DNA of 41,052 nucleotides from JAICYJ01 sp035473255 (GTDB taxonomy: Bacteria; Actinomycetota; Thermoleophilia; Gaiellales; JAICJC01), in the NCBI GenBank assembly GCA_035473255.1, contig DATIOK010000027.1:1-41052 (forward strand). Reading direction: 5' to 3'. The position numbers and the translations under genes are program-made. Below the pieces are notes generated by a model. It was not told where the DNA came from. It worked only from the letters and a program-made list of their open reading frames with translations, and searched no databases. This document shows, in pieces, positions 1-7,436 of the stretch (positions are counted from its first letter, which is position 1; the number at the start of each line of letters is the position of its first letter).

Positions 1-90
1 GCGTTCAACGTGATCGCCGGGTTCACGGTGGTCGCCACGTCGACGCTCTCGATCCTGCTGCTCGCCATCACCTTCTCGTCGATCGCCTGA
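1..90 (+). CDS. C-terminal end of an unidentified membrane protein (partial)
   Basis: Frame 1 is open from the window edge to a TGA at 88-90, giving 29 residues. About 22 of them form a hydrophobic stretch (for example FTVVATSTLSILLLAI), so the protein probably ends in a transmembrane helix. The rest of the gene lies outside the window and the family cannot be named. It converges with the aldo/keto reductase gene 15 bp further on. Confidence 0.5.
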   Translation, partial: AFNVIAGFTVVATSTLSILLLAITFSSIA

Positions 91-105
91 CCAGGGTCAG
101 TCCAC

Positions 106-1011
106 CTACGCGATCGCGTCGAGCGCGGCCAGCTGGCCGGCGGTCAGCTGCCAGTCGCCGGCCGCGGCGTTTGCGCGCACCTGCTCCGGCTTCGTGGCTC
201 CAGCGATCACGGATGCGACGCCGGGCCGGGAGGCCAGGCCCGCGATCGCCAGCTCCAGCAGGGAATGGCCCTGCTCTTCGGCAAGGCGCTGCAGCCGCTC
301 GATGGTTGCGAACGACGCCGAAGCACGGCGCGTGACCGACGCGCCCTCCTCGACCGTCCCCAGCCGGGAGCCCTCGGCGGCCTCTCCGGGGCGGTACTTG
401 CCGGTGAGAAAGCCCGATGCGAGCGGGAAGTACGGCACGAACCCGACCCCGATCTCGAGGCAGGCGGGCAGCAGATCGCGCTCCGCCTCCCGCGCGAGCA
501 GGGAGTACTCATTCTGCACCGCCGCGATCTCCGCGGTGGCGGCCGCCTCCGCCAGCGCGTCGGCGGTCACGTTCGACACGCCGATCGCCCGTACCTTGCC
601 GGACTCCGCCAGCTCGGACATGGCACCCACGGTGTCGGCGATGGGCGTGGCGTCGTCGGGGAAGTGGTGGTAGAGCAGGTCGATGTGGTCGGTCTGCAGC
701 CGGCGCAGCGACGCCTCGGCGGCCTGAACGACGTACGCAGGCGCGCCACCCACCGCGCCGTCGCCCATCTCGCCGCCGAACTTGGTGGCCAGCACCACGC
801 GGTCGCGACGGCCCTGCAGCAGCTCGCCCAGCAGTCGCTCGCTGCCGCCGCGGTTGCCGTAGATGTCGGCGGTGTCGAGCAGATTGACGCCGGCATCGAG
901 CGCGGCGTCGACGACGCGGCGGGTGGCGGCCAGGTCGAGACGGCCGCCGAAGTTGTTACAGCCAAGCCCGACTCGGGAGACGCGCAGGGGGCCGAGGTCG
1001 GTGTGCTCCAT
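106..1011 (-). CDS. aldo/keto reductase
   Basis: NAD(P)H-dependent reductase of aldehydes and ketones with a TIM-barrel fold, 301 residues, normal for the family. The N-terminal LGLGCNNFGG-like strand, the D46/Y51/K77 catalytic residues (LLDTADIYG, LATKFGG) and the His in the YHHFPDD segment (H116) make up the usual tetrad. GVSN and VIAGATKPEQV near the C-terminus are the cofactor-binding segments. The open frame extends further upstream, but the ATG at 1011 is chosen because homology begins there (MEHTDLGPLRVSRVGLG); an earlier start would run into the divergent gene. The 35-bp gap to that gene must hold both promoters. The substrate is unknown. Confidence 0.88.
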   Translation of the reverse strand: MEHTDLGPLRVSRVGLGCNNFGGRLDLAATRRVVDAALDAGVNLLDTADIYGNRGGSERLLGELLQGRRDRVVLATKFGGEMGDGAVGGAPAYVVQAAEASLRRLQTDHIDLLYHHFPDDATPIADTVGAMSELAESGKVRAIGVSNVTADALAEAAATAEIAAVQNEYSLLAREAERDLLPACLEIGVGFVPYFPLASGFLTGKYRPGEAAEGSRLGTVEEGASVTRRASASFATIERLQRLAEEQGHSLLELAIAGLASRPGVASVIAGATKPEQVRANAAAGDWQLTAGQLAALDAIA

Positions 1012-1046
1012 CGACCAGCATGCTATCGGCGGTGTAGCGTTGTCGC

Positions 1047-2087
1047 GTGGCCATGCAGCGACTGCCCACCACCGTCCCGACCAGCCTGGTCGGGTCGTAC
1101 GCCCAGCCCGACTGGCTGATCGACCGGGCGCGGCTGCGCGACCGCTTCCCACCGCGCGTACGCGCGACCGAGCTATGGCGAGTCGACCCGCAGTACCTGG
1201 AGGAGGCCCAGGATGACGCCACGCTGGTGGCGATCCGAGACCAGGAGCGGGCCGGGCTGGACATCATCACCGACGGCGAGCAGCGCCGCGAGAGCTACTC
1301 GAACCGGTTTGCGACCGCACTGGCCGGCGTCGACATCGACAACCCCGGGACGGCGCTCGACCGAAGCGGCCATCCCAACCCGGTGCCGCGCGTGGTCGGG
1401 CCGATCGAGCGAAAGCACGCGGTGCAGGTGCGGGACGTCGAGTTCCTGCGGTCGCACACGAGCCGGCCGGTCAAGATCACCGTGCCCGGTCCGTTCACGA
1501 TGTCGCAGCAGGCGCAGAACGACGCCTACCCGAGCGAGGCGGAGCTGGCGGAGGCGTACGCCGCCGCCGTGCACGACGAGATCGTCGACCTGTTCGCAGC
1601 GGGTGCCGACATCGTCCAGATCGACGAGCCGTACATGCAGGCGCGGCCGGAGAAGGCACGGAAATTCGGGCTGGCGGCGCTGGCGCGGGCGCTGGACGGG
1701 GTGACCGGGACGACCGCCGTGCACATCTGCTTCGGATACGCGGCGATCATCCACGACCGCCCGTCCGCCTACTCGTTCCTGCCGGAGATGGCGGCCTGCT
1801 CGTGCCACCAGATCTCGATCGAGACCGCCCAATCGGGCATCGACACGGCGGTGCTGGAGACGCTCCCGGGCAAGCAGATCATCTTAGGGGTGATCGACCT
1901 GGACGACCACGCGGTGGAATCGCCGGAGACGGTGGCGGCGCGGATCCGTCGCGCGCTGCCCTACAAACGGCCGGACGAGCTGGTCGCCGCGCCGGATTGC
2001 GGCATGAAGTACCTGCCGCGCGACTCGGCCTACGGCAAGCTCGAGTCGCTGGCGGCCGGCGCCGCGATCGTCCGGGCGGAGGCCTGA
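1047..2087 (+). CDS. MetE-like cobalamin-independent methionine synthase family protein
   Basis: 346 residues, matching only the C-terminal catalytic barrel of MetE (full-length MetE is about 750). The zinc-site residues are all visible: H226 and C228 (VHICFGY), E259 (ISIET) and C318 (PDCGMKYL). IDEPYMQ is the conserved acidic segment. Single-domain members of this family transfer methyl groups to thiols such as homocysteine or coenzyme M, or take part in epoxyalkane or methylthiol metabolism. The missing N-terminal half argues against classical folate-dependent MetE. The GTG at 1047 is used; an in-frame ATG at 1053 is equally possible. The stop at 2087 is followed after one base by the next gene, so the two are probably co-translated. 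Confidence 0.82.
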   Translation: MAMQRLPTTVPTSLVGSYAQPDWLIDRARLRDRFPPRVRATELWRVDPQYLEEAQDDATLVAIRDQERAGLDIITDGEQRRESYSNRFATALAGVDIDNPGTALDRSGHPNPVPRVVGPIERKHAVQVRDVEFLRSHTSRPVKITVPGPFTMSQQAQNDAYPSEAELAEAYAAAVHDEIVDLFAAGADIVQIDEPYMQARPEKARKFGLAALARALDGVTGTTAVHICFGYAAIIHDRPSAYSFLPEMAACSCHQISIETAQSGIDTAVLETLPGKQIILGVIDLDDHAVESPETVAARIRRALPYKRPDELVAAPDCGMKYLPRDSAYGKLESLAAGAAIVRAEA

Positions 2088-2088
2088 C

Positions 2089-2733
2089 GTGGCGCTGCGG
2101 CTGGTGGGAGCCGGGGTCGGGCGCACGGGCACCCACTCGCTGAAGCTCGCGATCGAACGGCTCACCGGCGCGCCCTGCTACCACATGAGCGAGCTGATCG
2201 GGAACCGTGAGGCGGTGCCGGTGTGGCACGCCGCAATCGACGGGACGATGCCCGACTGGGAGCAGTTCCTGTCCGGCTACCAGGCGACGGTGGACTGGCC
2301 GGCCTGCGCGGTCTGGCGGGAGCTGGCCCACGCCTACCAGGACGCGCCGGTGCTGCTGTCGACGCGATCGAGCACGGAGGCCTGGTACGGGAGCATGCAG
2401 CACACCATCATGCAGGCGGTCAGCCAGCCGACCAAGGACGCGGATCACGCCCGCCACCGGGCGCTGACGATGGCGATGCTGCGCCAGTTCTGCCCCGACT
2501 GGCCCGAGCCGGCCGCGGTGCGAGCGGCGTATGAGCGGCACAACGAGACGGTTCGCAGCGTGATTGCGCCGGGACGGCTGTTTGAGTGGCAGCCGGGCGA
2601 CGGCTGGGAGCCGCTGTGCCGCGCGCTGGCGACGCCGGTGCCGGACGAGCCTTTCCCGCACGTGAACACGGCCAGCGACTTCCGCGAGTCGATGGAGCTG
2701 GACGACGCAACGGAGCCGCCGGGAGCGACCTGA
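2089..2733 (+). CDS. sulfotransferase family protein
   Basis: 214 residues with a GTG start one base after the preceding stop. The N-terminus LVGAGVGRTGTHSLK is a P-loop-like PAPS 5'-phosphosulfate-binding motif, and STRSSTEAWYGSM resembles the 3'-phosphate-binding segment. This fits the small cytosolic group usually called sulfotransferase family (Sulfotransfer_4-like). The acceptor is unknown. Tight spacing with the MetE-like gene suggests one operon, but no pathway linking them is evident. Confidence 0.75.
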   Translation: MALRLVGAGVGRTGTHSLKLAIERLTGAPCYHMSELIGNREAVPVWHAAIDGTMPDWEQFLSGYQATVDWPACAVWRELAHAYQDAPVLLSTRSSTEAWYGSMQHTIMQAVSQPTKDADHARHRALTMAMLRQFCPDWPEPAAVRAAYERHNETVRSVIAPGRLFEWQPGDGWEPLCRALATPVPDEPFPHVNTASDFRESMELDDATEPPGAT

Positions 2734-2740
2734 GCCCGCG

Positions 2741-2769
2741 GTGCCAAAAGCGGGTCATCCTGCTACAGT
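2741..2769 (+). promoter_or_regulatory. candidate housekeeping promoter of csp-infA
   Basis: GTGCCA at 2741-2746 and TACAGT at 2764-2769 are separated by 17 bp, each matching 4 of 6 consensus positions. Transcription from here would give a leader of about 75 nt before the cold-shock gene; long structured leaders are typical of cold-shock transcripts. The call rests on spacing and position only. Confidence 0.3.
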
Positions 2770-2850
2770 GGTATCGAACTTGGAACGATCGTTTGGTTGC
2801 GCAGTCCGCCTTCCTGACCCGTTCGTGAGGTAATGGAAGGAGGTGTCAAT

Positions 2851-3054
2851 ATGGCAACCGGAACCGTAAAGTGGTTCAACGATGCAAAGGGATATGGCTT
2901 CATTGCTCCTGACGACGGTGGCAAGGACCTGTTCGTGCATCACAGCTCGATCACGGGTGACGGCTTCAAGTCCCTGGCGGAAGGCGCCAAGGTGACCTTC
3001 GAGGCCCGGCAGGGCGCGAAAGGCCCCGAGGCAACGGGAGTGACCCCCGTCTAA
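2851..3054 (+). CDS. cold-shock domain protein (CspA family)
   Basis: 67-residue OB-fold single-stranded nucleic-acid-binding protein, the usual Csp length. RNP1 (KGYGFIAP) and RNP2 (LFVHHSSI) are intact, as is the N-terminal GTVKWFN. The ATG at 2851 is preferred over 2833 because GGAAGGAGG ends seven bases before it and the protein then begins exactly like other Csps. It acts as a cytoplasmic RNA chaperone. The infA gene follows after 13 bp, then a hairpin, so the two form a dicistronic unit. Confidence 0.96.
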   Translation: MATGTVKWFNDAKGYGFIAPDDGGKDLFVHHSSITGDGFKSLAEGAKVTFEARQGAKGPEATGVTPV

Positions 3055-3067
3055 CGCGGGGAGGCTC

Positions 3068-3289
3068 ATGAGCACCAAAGAAGAAAAGATCGAACTCGAA
3101 GGAGAGGTCACGGAGTCGTTGCGAAACGGGATGTTTCGCATCGCGCTCGACAATGGCCACTCCACGATCGGGTATACGGCCGGCAAGATGCGGCGCTACC
3201 GCATTCGCATCCTGCCAGGTGATCGTGTCAAGGTGGAGCTTTCACCGTACGATCTGAACCGCGGCCGCATCGTGTACCGGATCCGATAG
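3068..3289 (+). CDS. infA: translation initiation factor IF-1
   Basis: 73 residues, the family length. The diagnostic C-terminal half is present: GKMRRYRIRILPGD, then VELSPYDLNRGRIVYR. IF-1 binds the A site of the 30S subunit during initiation. GGGGAGG lies just upstream of the ATG. The location is unusual: infA normally sits in the ribosomal-protein region near rpmJ, whereas here it is paired with a cold-shock gene and no ribosomal genes are nearby. It may be a second, stress-linked copy or a relocated single copy; the window cannot tell. Confidence 0.95.
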   Translation: MSTKEEKIELEGEVTESLRNGMFRIALDNGHSTIGYTAGKMRRYRIRILPGDRVKVELSPYDLNRGRIVYRIR

Positions 3290-3301
3290 ATCGCAACCAT
3301 G

Positions 3302-3325
3302 CCGGCCGGGCACACGCCCGGCCGG
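3302..3325 (+). terminator. hairpin terminator after infA
   Basis: A perfect 10-bp GC stem (CCGGCCGGGC / GCCCGGCCGG) with a 4-base ACAC loop starts 12 bp after the infA stop and is followed by TCTGGTTT. The T-run is poor, as often in high-GC genomes, so termination may be partial. Confidence 0.7.
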
Positions 3326-3462
3326 TCTGGTTTCCCTGTACCTAGGCAGATGGCGGGCCGCCATCCCGACAACGCCCGCCCGCGGCGGCTGACGCCGCCG
3401 TCACGCCCGTGTCACGACCTGTCCGCGGCGCGCAACGACGCTGTGCCGCGGGCCGGGTCGGT

Positions 3463-3488
3463 GTTTGACTCCAATAATTGGACGGTGG
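3463..3488 (+). promoter_or_regulatory. possible orphan SigB-type promoter with a 13-bp palindrome in a 354-bp gap
   Basis: The gap 3290-3643 holds no convincing gene. Besides the terminator it has GTTTGA (3463-3468), a 14-bp spacer and CGGTGG (3483-3488), resembling the stress-type promoters near the sigma genes. The spacer region contains TCCAATAATTGGA (3470-3482), a perfect palindrome around a central A. Transcription would run toward the convergent SDR gene, so any product would be a small or antisense RNA. Weak evidence. Confidence 0.22.
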
Positions 3489-3643
3489 GCACGCTTCGGC
3501 TCAACCATCCACTTCGCATCAGACGTCACGAGTAACGACCTGTGCCGAGTCTGCGCCAAAGGCCCACGACGGCCGTGTCGGGCTCTGAGCCCTGAGCGGG
3601 TGGCGACTTCCGGCCCGCCGGCGCCAACCCCGTCCCGTGCTGC

Positions 3644-4423
3644 CTAGGCGCCCTTGAACTCCTGGATGGTGTTGCCGCCGTCCACCACGATCGACCGACC
3701 GGTGATGTACCGCGCGCCGTCGGACGCCAGGAATGCCACCAGCTCGGCCACCTCGTCCGGCGTTCCGGACCTGCCCACCGGCGTGTTTCGGCCGCCCTCG
3801 ATCTCCTCGGGCGACGACGACCCGGTCTCGATCCAGCCCGGCGCCACCGAGTTGACGGTCACCCCGTGCCGCCCGGTCTCGATCGCCAGTGCACGCGTGA
3901 GACCGTCCATCGCACCCTTGCCGGCGCTGTAGCCGGAGTTGCCCGGATAGCTGACGATCGGGCCGGTCACCGACGAGACGTTCACCACCCTGCCGTAGCC
4001 GCGCTCGACCATCCCCGGCAGCACCGCGCGCGTGGTCGCAACCGCCGTCTTCAGGTTGACAGCGATGTCACGATCCCACTGCGCCTCGGTCATCTCGATG
4101 AACTGCAACAGCTCGCTCTCCTCGCCCACCTGTGCGATGCCGGCGTTGTTGACCAGCACATCCACCCGGCCGAACCGCTCCACCACCGCCGCCGCCAGCG
4201 CTGCGGCCGGGGCGAACCCGGTCAGATCGGCGATGAACGACGCCGCCTCGATGCCGTCACGCTCCAGCTCCGCCCGCCGCTCGTGGATCCGCTCCGTCGT
4301 CGAGGTGATCGCGACCGCCGCCCCCCGCTCGCCCAGCAGCCGCGCCGTCGCGAACCCGATTCCGCTCCGCGAGCCCGCCCCCGTCACCAGCGCCGTCCGC
4401 CCGGCCAGCGGCCCCTCAGCCAC
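3644..4423 (-). CDS. SDR family NAD(P)-dependent oxidoreductase
   Basis: 259-residue classical short-chain dehydrogenase. It has the Rossmann glycine motif TGAGSRSGIG, NNAG, the catalytic Ser (NVSSVTG), Tyr and Lys (GYSAGKGA), and PGWIETG followed by a C-terminal GRSIVVDGGNT. Such enzymes oxidise or reduce hydroxyl/keto groups. The GTG start at 4423 overlaps the end of the aminotransferase gene by 8 bp, so translation is probably coupled in a MarR-aminotransferase-SDR operon. The pair could interconvert an amino alcohol, keto acid or semialdehyde; the substrate is not evident. Confidence 0.9.
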   Translation of the reverse strand: MAEGPLAGRTALVTGAGSRSGIGFATARLLGERGAAVAITSTTERIHERRAELERDGIEAASFIADLTGFAPAAALAAAVVERFGRVDVLVNNAGIAQVGEESELLQFIEMTEAQWDRDIAVNLKTAVATTRAVLPGMVERGYGRVVNVSSVTGPIVSYPGNSGYSAGKGAMDGLTRALAIETGRHGVTVNSVAPGWIETGSSSPEEIEGGRNTPVGRSGTPDEVAELVAFLASDGARYITGRSIVVDGGNTIQEFKGA

Positions 4424-5792
4424 CGGTGGCCCCGATCAGGTCGTCCACGGCGTCCGCGAACACCTCCGTGTGGCGGTCGACGTCTGCCTCGACCGTGTCG
4501 GGGCACATCAGTGCCATGTTGTGGAAGGGCGTGATCAGCACCTCTCGGTTCATCAGGTAGACGTGCATGTAGGCGTCCAAGTCGCCGTCGTGGGCAGCCG
4601 CCGACTCGCCGCCCGTGCGCGGCGGCTGCGGGCAGAACCGGTACTCCGCCCGGGCGCCGAGCTGGACGATGTTCCATGGCATCCGCCGGCTGTCGAGCAC
4701 CTCCTGCACGCCCGCCGTGAACCGCTCCGCCAGCGGAACCATCCGCGCGAACGCCTGCTCGGTCAGCACCTCACCCAGCGTCGCCCGCGCGGCCGCCAGC
4801 GACAGCGCATTTCCCGCCAGCGTGCCGCCCACACCGCCCACATCCTCGAGGTCGACGTCGGCCGCGAGGATCCGGTCGGCCAGGTCGCGCCGCATGCCGT
4901 AGGCACCGATCGGCACGCCGCCCGCGATCGACTTCCCGACGGTCAGGATGTCCGGATCGAGACCATGCTCGGCCGTGTAGCCGCCCGGCCCGGTGCTCAT
5001 CGTGTGCGTCTCGTCGATGATCAGCAGCGTCCCCGTCTCGTTTGTGATGCGGCGCAGCTGCTCGTGGTAGCCGGGCTCCGGCAGCACGATGCCGATGTTG
5101 GTGAGCGCCGGCTCGGCCAGCACCGCCGCCACGTCGCCCGGCTCGAGCGCGGCCCGCAGCGCGTCGACGTCGTTGAACTCGACCACCTTCGTCGTCTCGA
5201 CCGGATCCACCGCCGGGCCCACGTTCCCGGGCCGCGACCGCGCCACGCCGTCCTGGAGCCAGATCACCGACTCATCGACCGTGCCGTGGTAGCAGCCGTT
5301 GAAGACCAGCACCTTCGGCCGCCCCGTCAGCGTGCGCGCCATCCGCAGCACCCACCGGTTGGAATCGGTCGCCGTCAGCGCGAACTGCCAGGCGTCCAGC
5401 CCGAACCGCCGCACCAGCTCCCTGCCCACCCACGCTGCATCCTCGGTCGGCATCATCCCGGTCGTCCCCCGCCGGATCTGGCGCTCGACCGCGCGGGCCG
5501 TCGGCTCGGGGGCATGGCCCGCCATCGCGCCGGTGTCGCCCAGGCAGAAATCGACGAACGTGTGGCCGTCCACGTCGGTGATGGCGGCGCCGCGAGCCTC
5601 GGCCATGAACAGCGGGAACCCGCCCGCCCACATCGTCATCCAGCTCATCGGCACCCCGCCCAGCAGCGTCTGCGAGGTCTCGGCGAAGAGTTCGCGCGAT
5701 CGCGGGTGCTGCTCCACGAAGCGGGCCCGCTCGCGCTCCAGCAGCTGCCCCAGCCGGGCGCGATCGATCTGGACGTGAGCGGGCGCACTCAT
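4416..5792 (-). CDS. class III PLP-dependent aminotransferase
   Basis: 458 residues, fold type I. ITDVDGHTFVDFCLGDTGAM is the N-terminal signature, D260 (LLIIDETHT) contacts the pyridine nitrogen of PLP and K287 (TVGKSIAGG) is the Schiff-base lysine. It resembles the glutamate-1-semialdehyde aminomutase/omega-aminotransferase branch, but a hemL role is unlikely because there are no haem genes nearby. It begins 20 bp after the MarR stop and overlaps the SDR by 8 bp, so a regulated amine-catabolic or detoxifying unit is plausible. It is distinct from the class III enzyme at 24750. Confidence 0.87.
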   Translation of the reverse strand: MSAPAHVQIDRARLGQLLERERARFVEQHPRSRELFAETSQTLLGGVPMSWMTMWAGGFPLFMAEARGAAITDVDGHTFVDFCLGDTGAMAGHAPEPTARAVERQIRRGTTGMMPTEDAAWVGRELVRRFGLDAWQFALTATDSNRWVLRMARTLTGRPKVLVFNGCYHGTVDESVIWLQDGVARSRPGNVGPAVDPVETTKVVEFNDVDALRAALEPGDVAAVLAEPALTNIGIVLPEPGYHEQLRRITNETGTLLIIDETHTMSTGPGGYTAEHGLDPDILTVGKSIAGGVPIGAYGMRRDLADRILAADVDLEDVGGVGGTLAGNALSLAAARATLGEVLTEQAFARMVPLAERFTAGVQEVLDSRRMPWNIVQLGARAEYRFCPQPPRTGGESAAAHDGDLDAYMHVYLMNREVLITPFHNMALMCPDTVEADVDRHTEVFADAVDDLIGATGG

Positions 5793-5812
5793 GGCGCCAC
5801 GCTACCGCAGCT

Positions 5813-6274
5813 TCACCCCGGCATGCAGCGGGGATCCGAGACGAGACGGCCCAGCAGGTCGGACAGCTCGCCCAGCTCCTGCTCGCTGAAGTGGTCGGTG
5901 AACATGCGCCCGATGTCCTTGTGATGCGTGCGCGACGCCTCCTTCAGCTTCTCGTACCCGGCGTCGGTGAGCACCGCGTAGGTGACCCGCGCGTCTGAAT
6001 CGCAGGCTCGCTTGCAGACCCAGCCGGCCCGCTCCAGCCCCTCCAGCAGGCGCGTGATCCCGGACGCCGTCAGCAGCACCCGGTCGGCCAGATCGACGCG
6101 CCGCAGTGCCCCTCCCGGCGCGCTTTCCAGGTTCACCAGCACGTCGTAGTCGTTCAGCGTGATGCCGTGCTCCGTGATCAGCTGCGCGTTCATCGCACGC
6201 GTCAGCTCGGCGTGGCTTCGGAGCAGCCCCAGCCATGCGGAAAGAACTTGCGGACTCAATACTTGACGGCTCAA
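5813..6274 (-). CDS. MarR family transcriptional regulator
   Basis: 153 residues with the winged-helix core LNDYDVLVNLE, RRVDLADRVLLTASGITRLL, LERAGWV and a C-terminal dimerisation helix. The start is TTG at 6274 with AGGAG four bases upstream. There are three cysteines, C87 and C91 in the wing (VCKRACDSD) and C150 near the end, so thiol-based redox or electrophile sensing is possible but unproven. The gene is divergent from yceI, and its first codons lie inside one of two matching dyads, which predicts autorepression together with control of the yceI operon. Confidence 0.92.
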   Translation of the reverse strand: MSRQVLSPQVLSAWLGLLRSHAELTRAMNAQLITEHGITLNDYDVLVNLESAPGGALRRVDLADRVLLTASGITRLLEGLERAGWVCKRACDSDARVTYAVLTDAGYEKLKEASRTHHKDIGRMFTDHFSEQELGELSDLLGRLVSDPRCMPG

Positions 6275-6277
6275 TGT
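6260..6277. promoter_or_regulatory. candidate MarR operator 1
   Basis: TACTTGA-CGGC-TCAATGT, an inverted repeat with TTGA/TCAA half-sites around four bases. It overlaps the -35 box of the yceI promoter and the TTG start of the marR gene. It shares the TACTTGA half-site with a second copy 30 bp away. Confidence 0.5.
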
Positions 6278-6291
6278 TCTCCTGCTAGATT
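6263..6291 (+). promoter_or_regulatory. promoter of the yceI operon
   Basis: TTGACG (6263-6268, 5/6) and TAGATT (6286-6291, 4/6) are separated by exactly 17 bp. The predicted start near 6298 leaves a leader of about 34 nt before yceI. Both MarR dyads fall on this element. Confidence 0.55.
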
Positions 6292-6307
6292 GTTGTTAGC
6301 TCAAGTA
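6290..6307. promoter_or_regulatory. candidate MarR operator 2
   Basis: TTGTTGT-TAGC-TCAAGTA, with the same 7-4-7 layout as operator 1 and an identical TACTTGA arm on the opposite strand. It covers the end of the -10 box and the predicted start of transcription of yceI. Occupancy would block RNA polymerase. Confidence 0.45.
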
Positions 6308-6331
6308 TACATCGGTTTGGAAGGAGCCACC

Positions 6332-6868
6332 ATGAGCACTGTTGAGATTGCACCCACCGCCATCCCGGTCGGCAGCTACACCGTCGACCCCGCCCACTCG
6401 TCCTTCGAGTTCGGCGTCCGCCACATGAAGATTTCCACCGTGCGCGGCCGTTTCCTGGACTTCCAGGCCACGCTCGAAGGCGGCGAGCAGCCCCGCATCG
6501 AGGGCAGCATCGAGACCGGAAGCGCGGTCACGTATGACGAGGCCCGCGACGGACACCTCAAGTCGCCCGACTTCTTCGACGTCGAGCGCTACCCGCAGGC
6601 GACCTTCAAGGGCACGCTGGTCGCGCCCGACCGCGTCGAGGGCGAGCTCACCCTGAAGGGCGTCAGCCGGCCGGTCACGCTGTCGGCCAAGGTCAACGGC
6701 CCCGACCAGGATCCCTGGGGCAACGAGCGCGTCGGCATCGACCTCGAAGGCGAGATCAACCGGCAGGAGCACGGCGTCACCTGGAATGCCCCGCTGCCGG
6801 GCGGCGGCGCACTGCTCGACGACACCGTCAAGCTCACCGCCAGCCTGTCGTTCGTGAAGGGGGCGTAA
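6332..6868 (+). CDS. YceI family protein
   Basis: 178 residues forming the YceI lipocalin-like beta-barrel, which binds polyisoprenoids or similar lipids in characterised members. Family landmarks are YTVDPAHSSFEFGVRHM, GRF, a HLKSPDFFDVERYPQATF segment and LTLKGVSRPVTL. The ATG at 6332 has AAGGAG six bases upstream. No signal peptide is visible, so this form is probably cytoplasmic. YceI genes are often under MarR-type or stress control, consistent with the divergent regulator here. FMN reductase follows after 4 bp. Confidence 0.93.
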   Translation: MSTVEIAPTAIPVGSYTVDPAHSSFEFGVRHMKISTVRGRFLDFQATLEGGEQPRIEGSIETGSAVTYDEARDGHLKSPDFFDVERYPQATFKGTLVAPDRVEGELTLKGVSRPVTLSAKVNGPDQDPWGNERVGIDLEGEINRQEHGVTWNAPLPGGGALLDDTVKLTASLSFVKGA

Positions 6869-6872
6869 CACC

Positions 6873-7421
6873 ATGCGCGTGCTGACCATTTCGGGCAGCC
6901 TGCGGCCGGACTCACTGAACACCCTGCTCCTCCGCGCGGCGGAGGAGCAGGCGCCGGCCGGCGTCCAGCTCGTGCGCTTTACCGAGCTGGCCGCCATCCC
7001 GCCGTTCCACGGCGAGCGCTCCGACCCCGGCGAACGGCCGGCGCCGGTTCGCGAGCTGAGCGAGCAGATCGAGGCGGCCGACGCGCTGCTGATCGCGACC
7101 CCCGAGTACAACGGCTCGATTCCGGGCGTGCTCAAGAACGCCCTGGACTGGGTGTCCACGCCGTTCCCCGACAACGTGCTGCGCGGCAAGCCGGTAGCCG
7201 TGATCGGCGCCAGCACCGGCGGCTACGGCGGCATGTGGGCGCAGGCCGAGCTGCGCAAGGTGCTGGGCCTGACCGGTGCCCGCGTGGTAAACGGCGACCT
7301 GTCGCTGGCCCGCGCGCACGAGCACTTCGACGAGGCCGGCACGCTGGCCGCGCCCCACGACACGCGTTTGTCGGAGGTGCTCGACGCGTTGCTGGCAGAG
7401 GTGCAGCCCGTCGCCGCCTGA
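6873..7421 (+). CDS. NADPH-dependent FMN reductase / quinone or azo reductase
   Basis: 182-residue flavodoxin-like protein. SGSLRPDSLN is the FMN phosphate loop, and TPEYNGSIPGVLKNALDW is the diagnostic flavin-contact motif of the NADPH_FMN_red family (YhdA/ChrR type). These enzymes reduce quinones, azo compounds or metal oxyanions with NAD(P)H. It starts 4 bp after yceI, so it belongs to the same MarR-controlled transcript, fitting a response to quinones or other electrophiles. Confidence 0.92.
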   Translation: MRVLTISGSLRPDSLNTLLLRAAEEQAPAGVQLVRFTELAAIPPFHGERSDPGERPAPVRELSEQIEAADALLIATPEYNGSIPGVLKNALDWVSTPFPDNVLRGKPVAVIGASTGGYGGMWAQAELRKVLGLTGARVVNGDLSLARAHEHFDEAGTLAAPHDTRLSEVLDALLAEVQPVAA

Positions 7422-7436
7422 CGGTAGACTGGTTGC

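Noticed and set aside
3465..3647. A 60-codon plus-strand frame in the gap before the SDR gene
   Set aside because: TTG start without ribosome-binding site, no conserved motif, runs into the convergent gene; kept only as a possible RNA region.
4032..5924. A 630-codon plus-strand frame
   Set aside because: Antisense to the SDR and aminotransferase genes; composition is Arg/His/Pro-rich with no domain.
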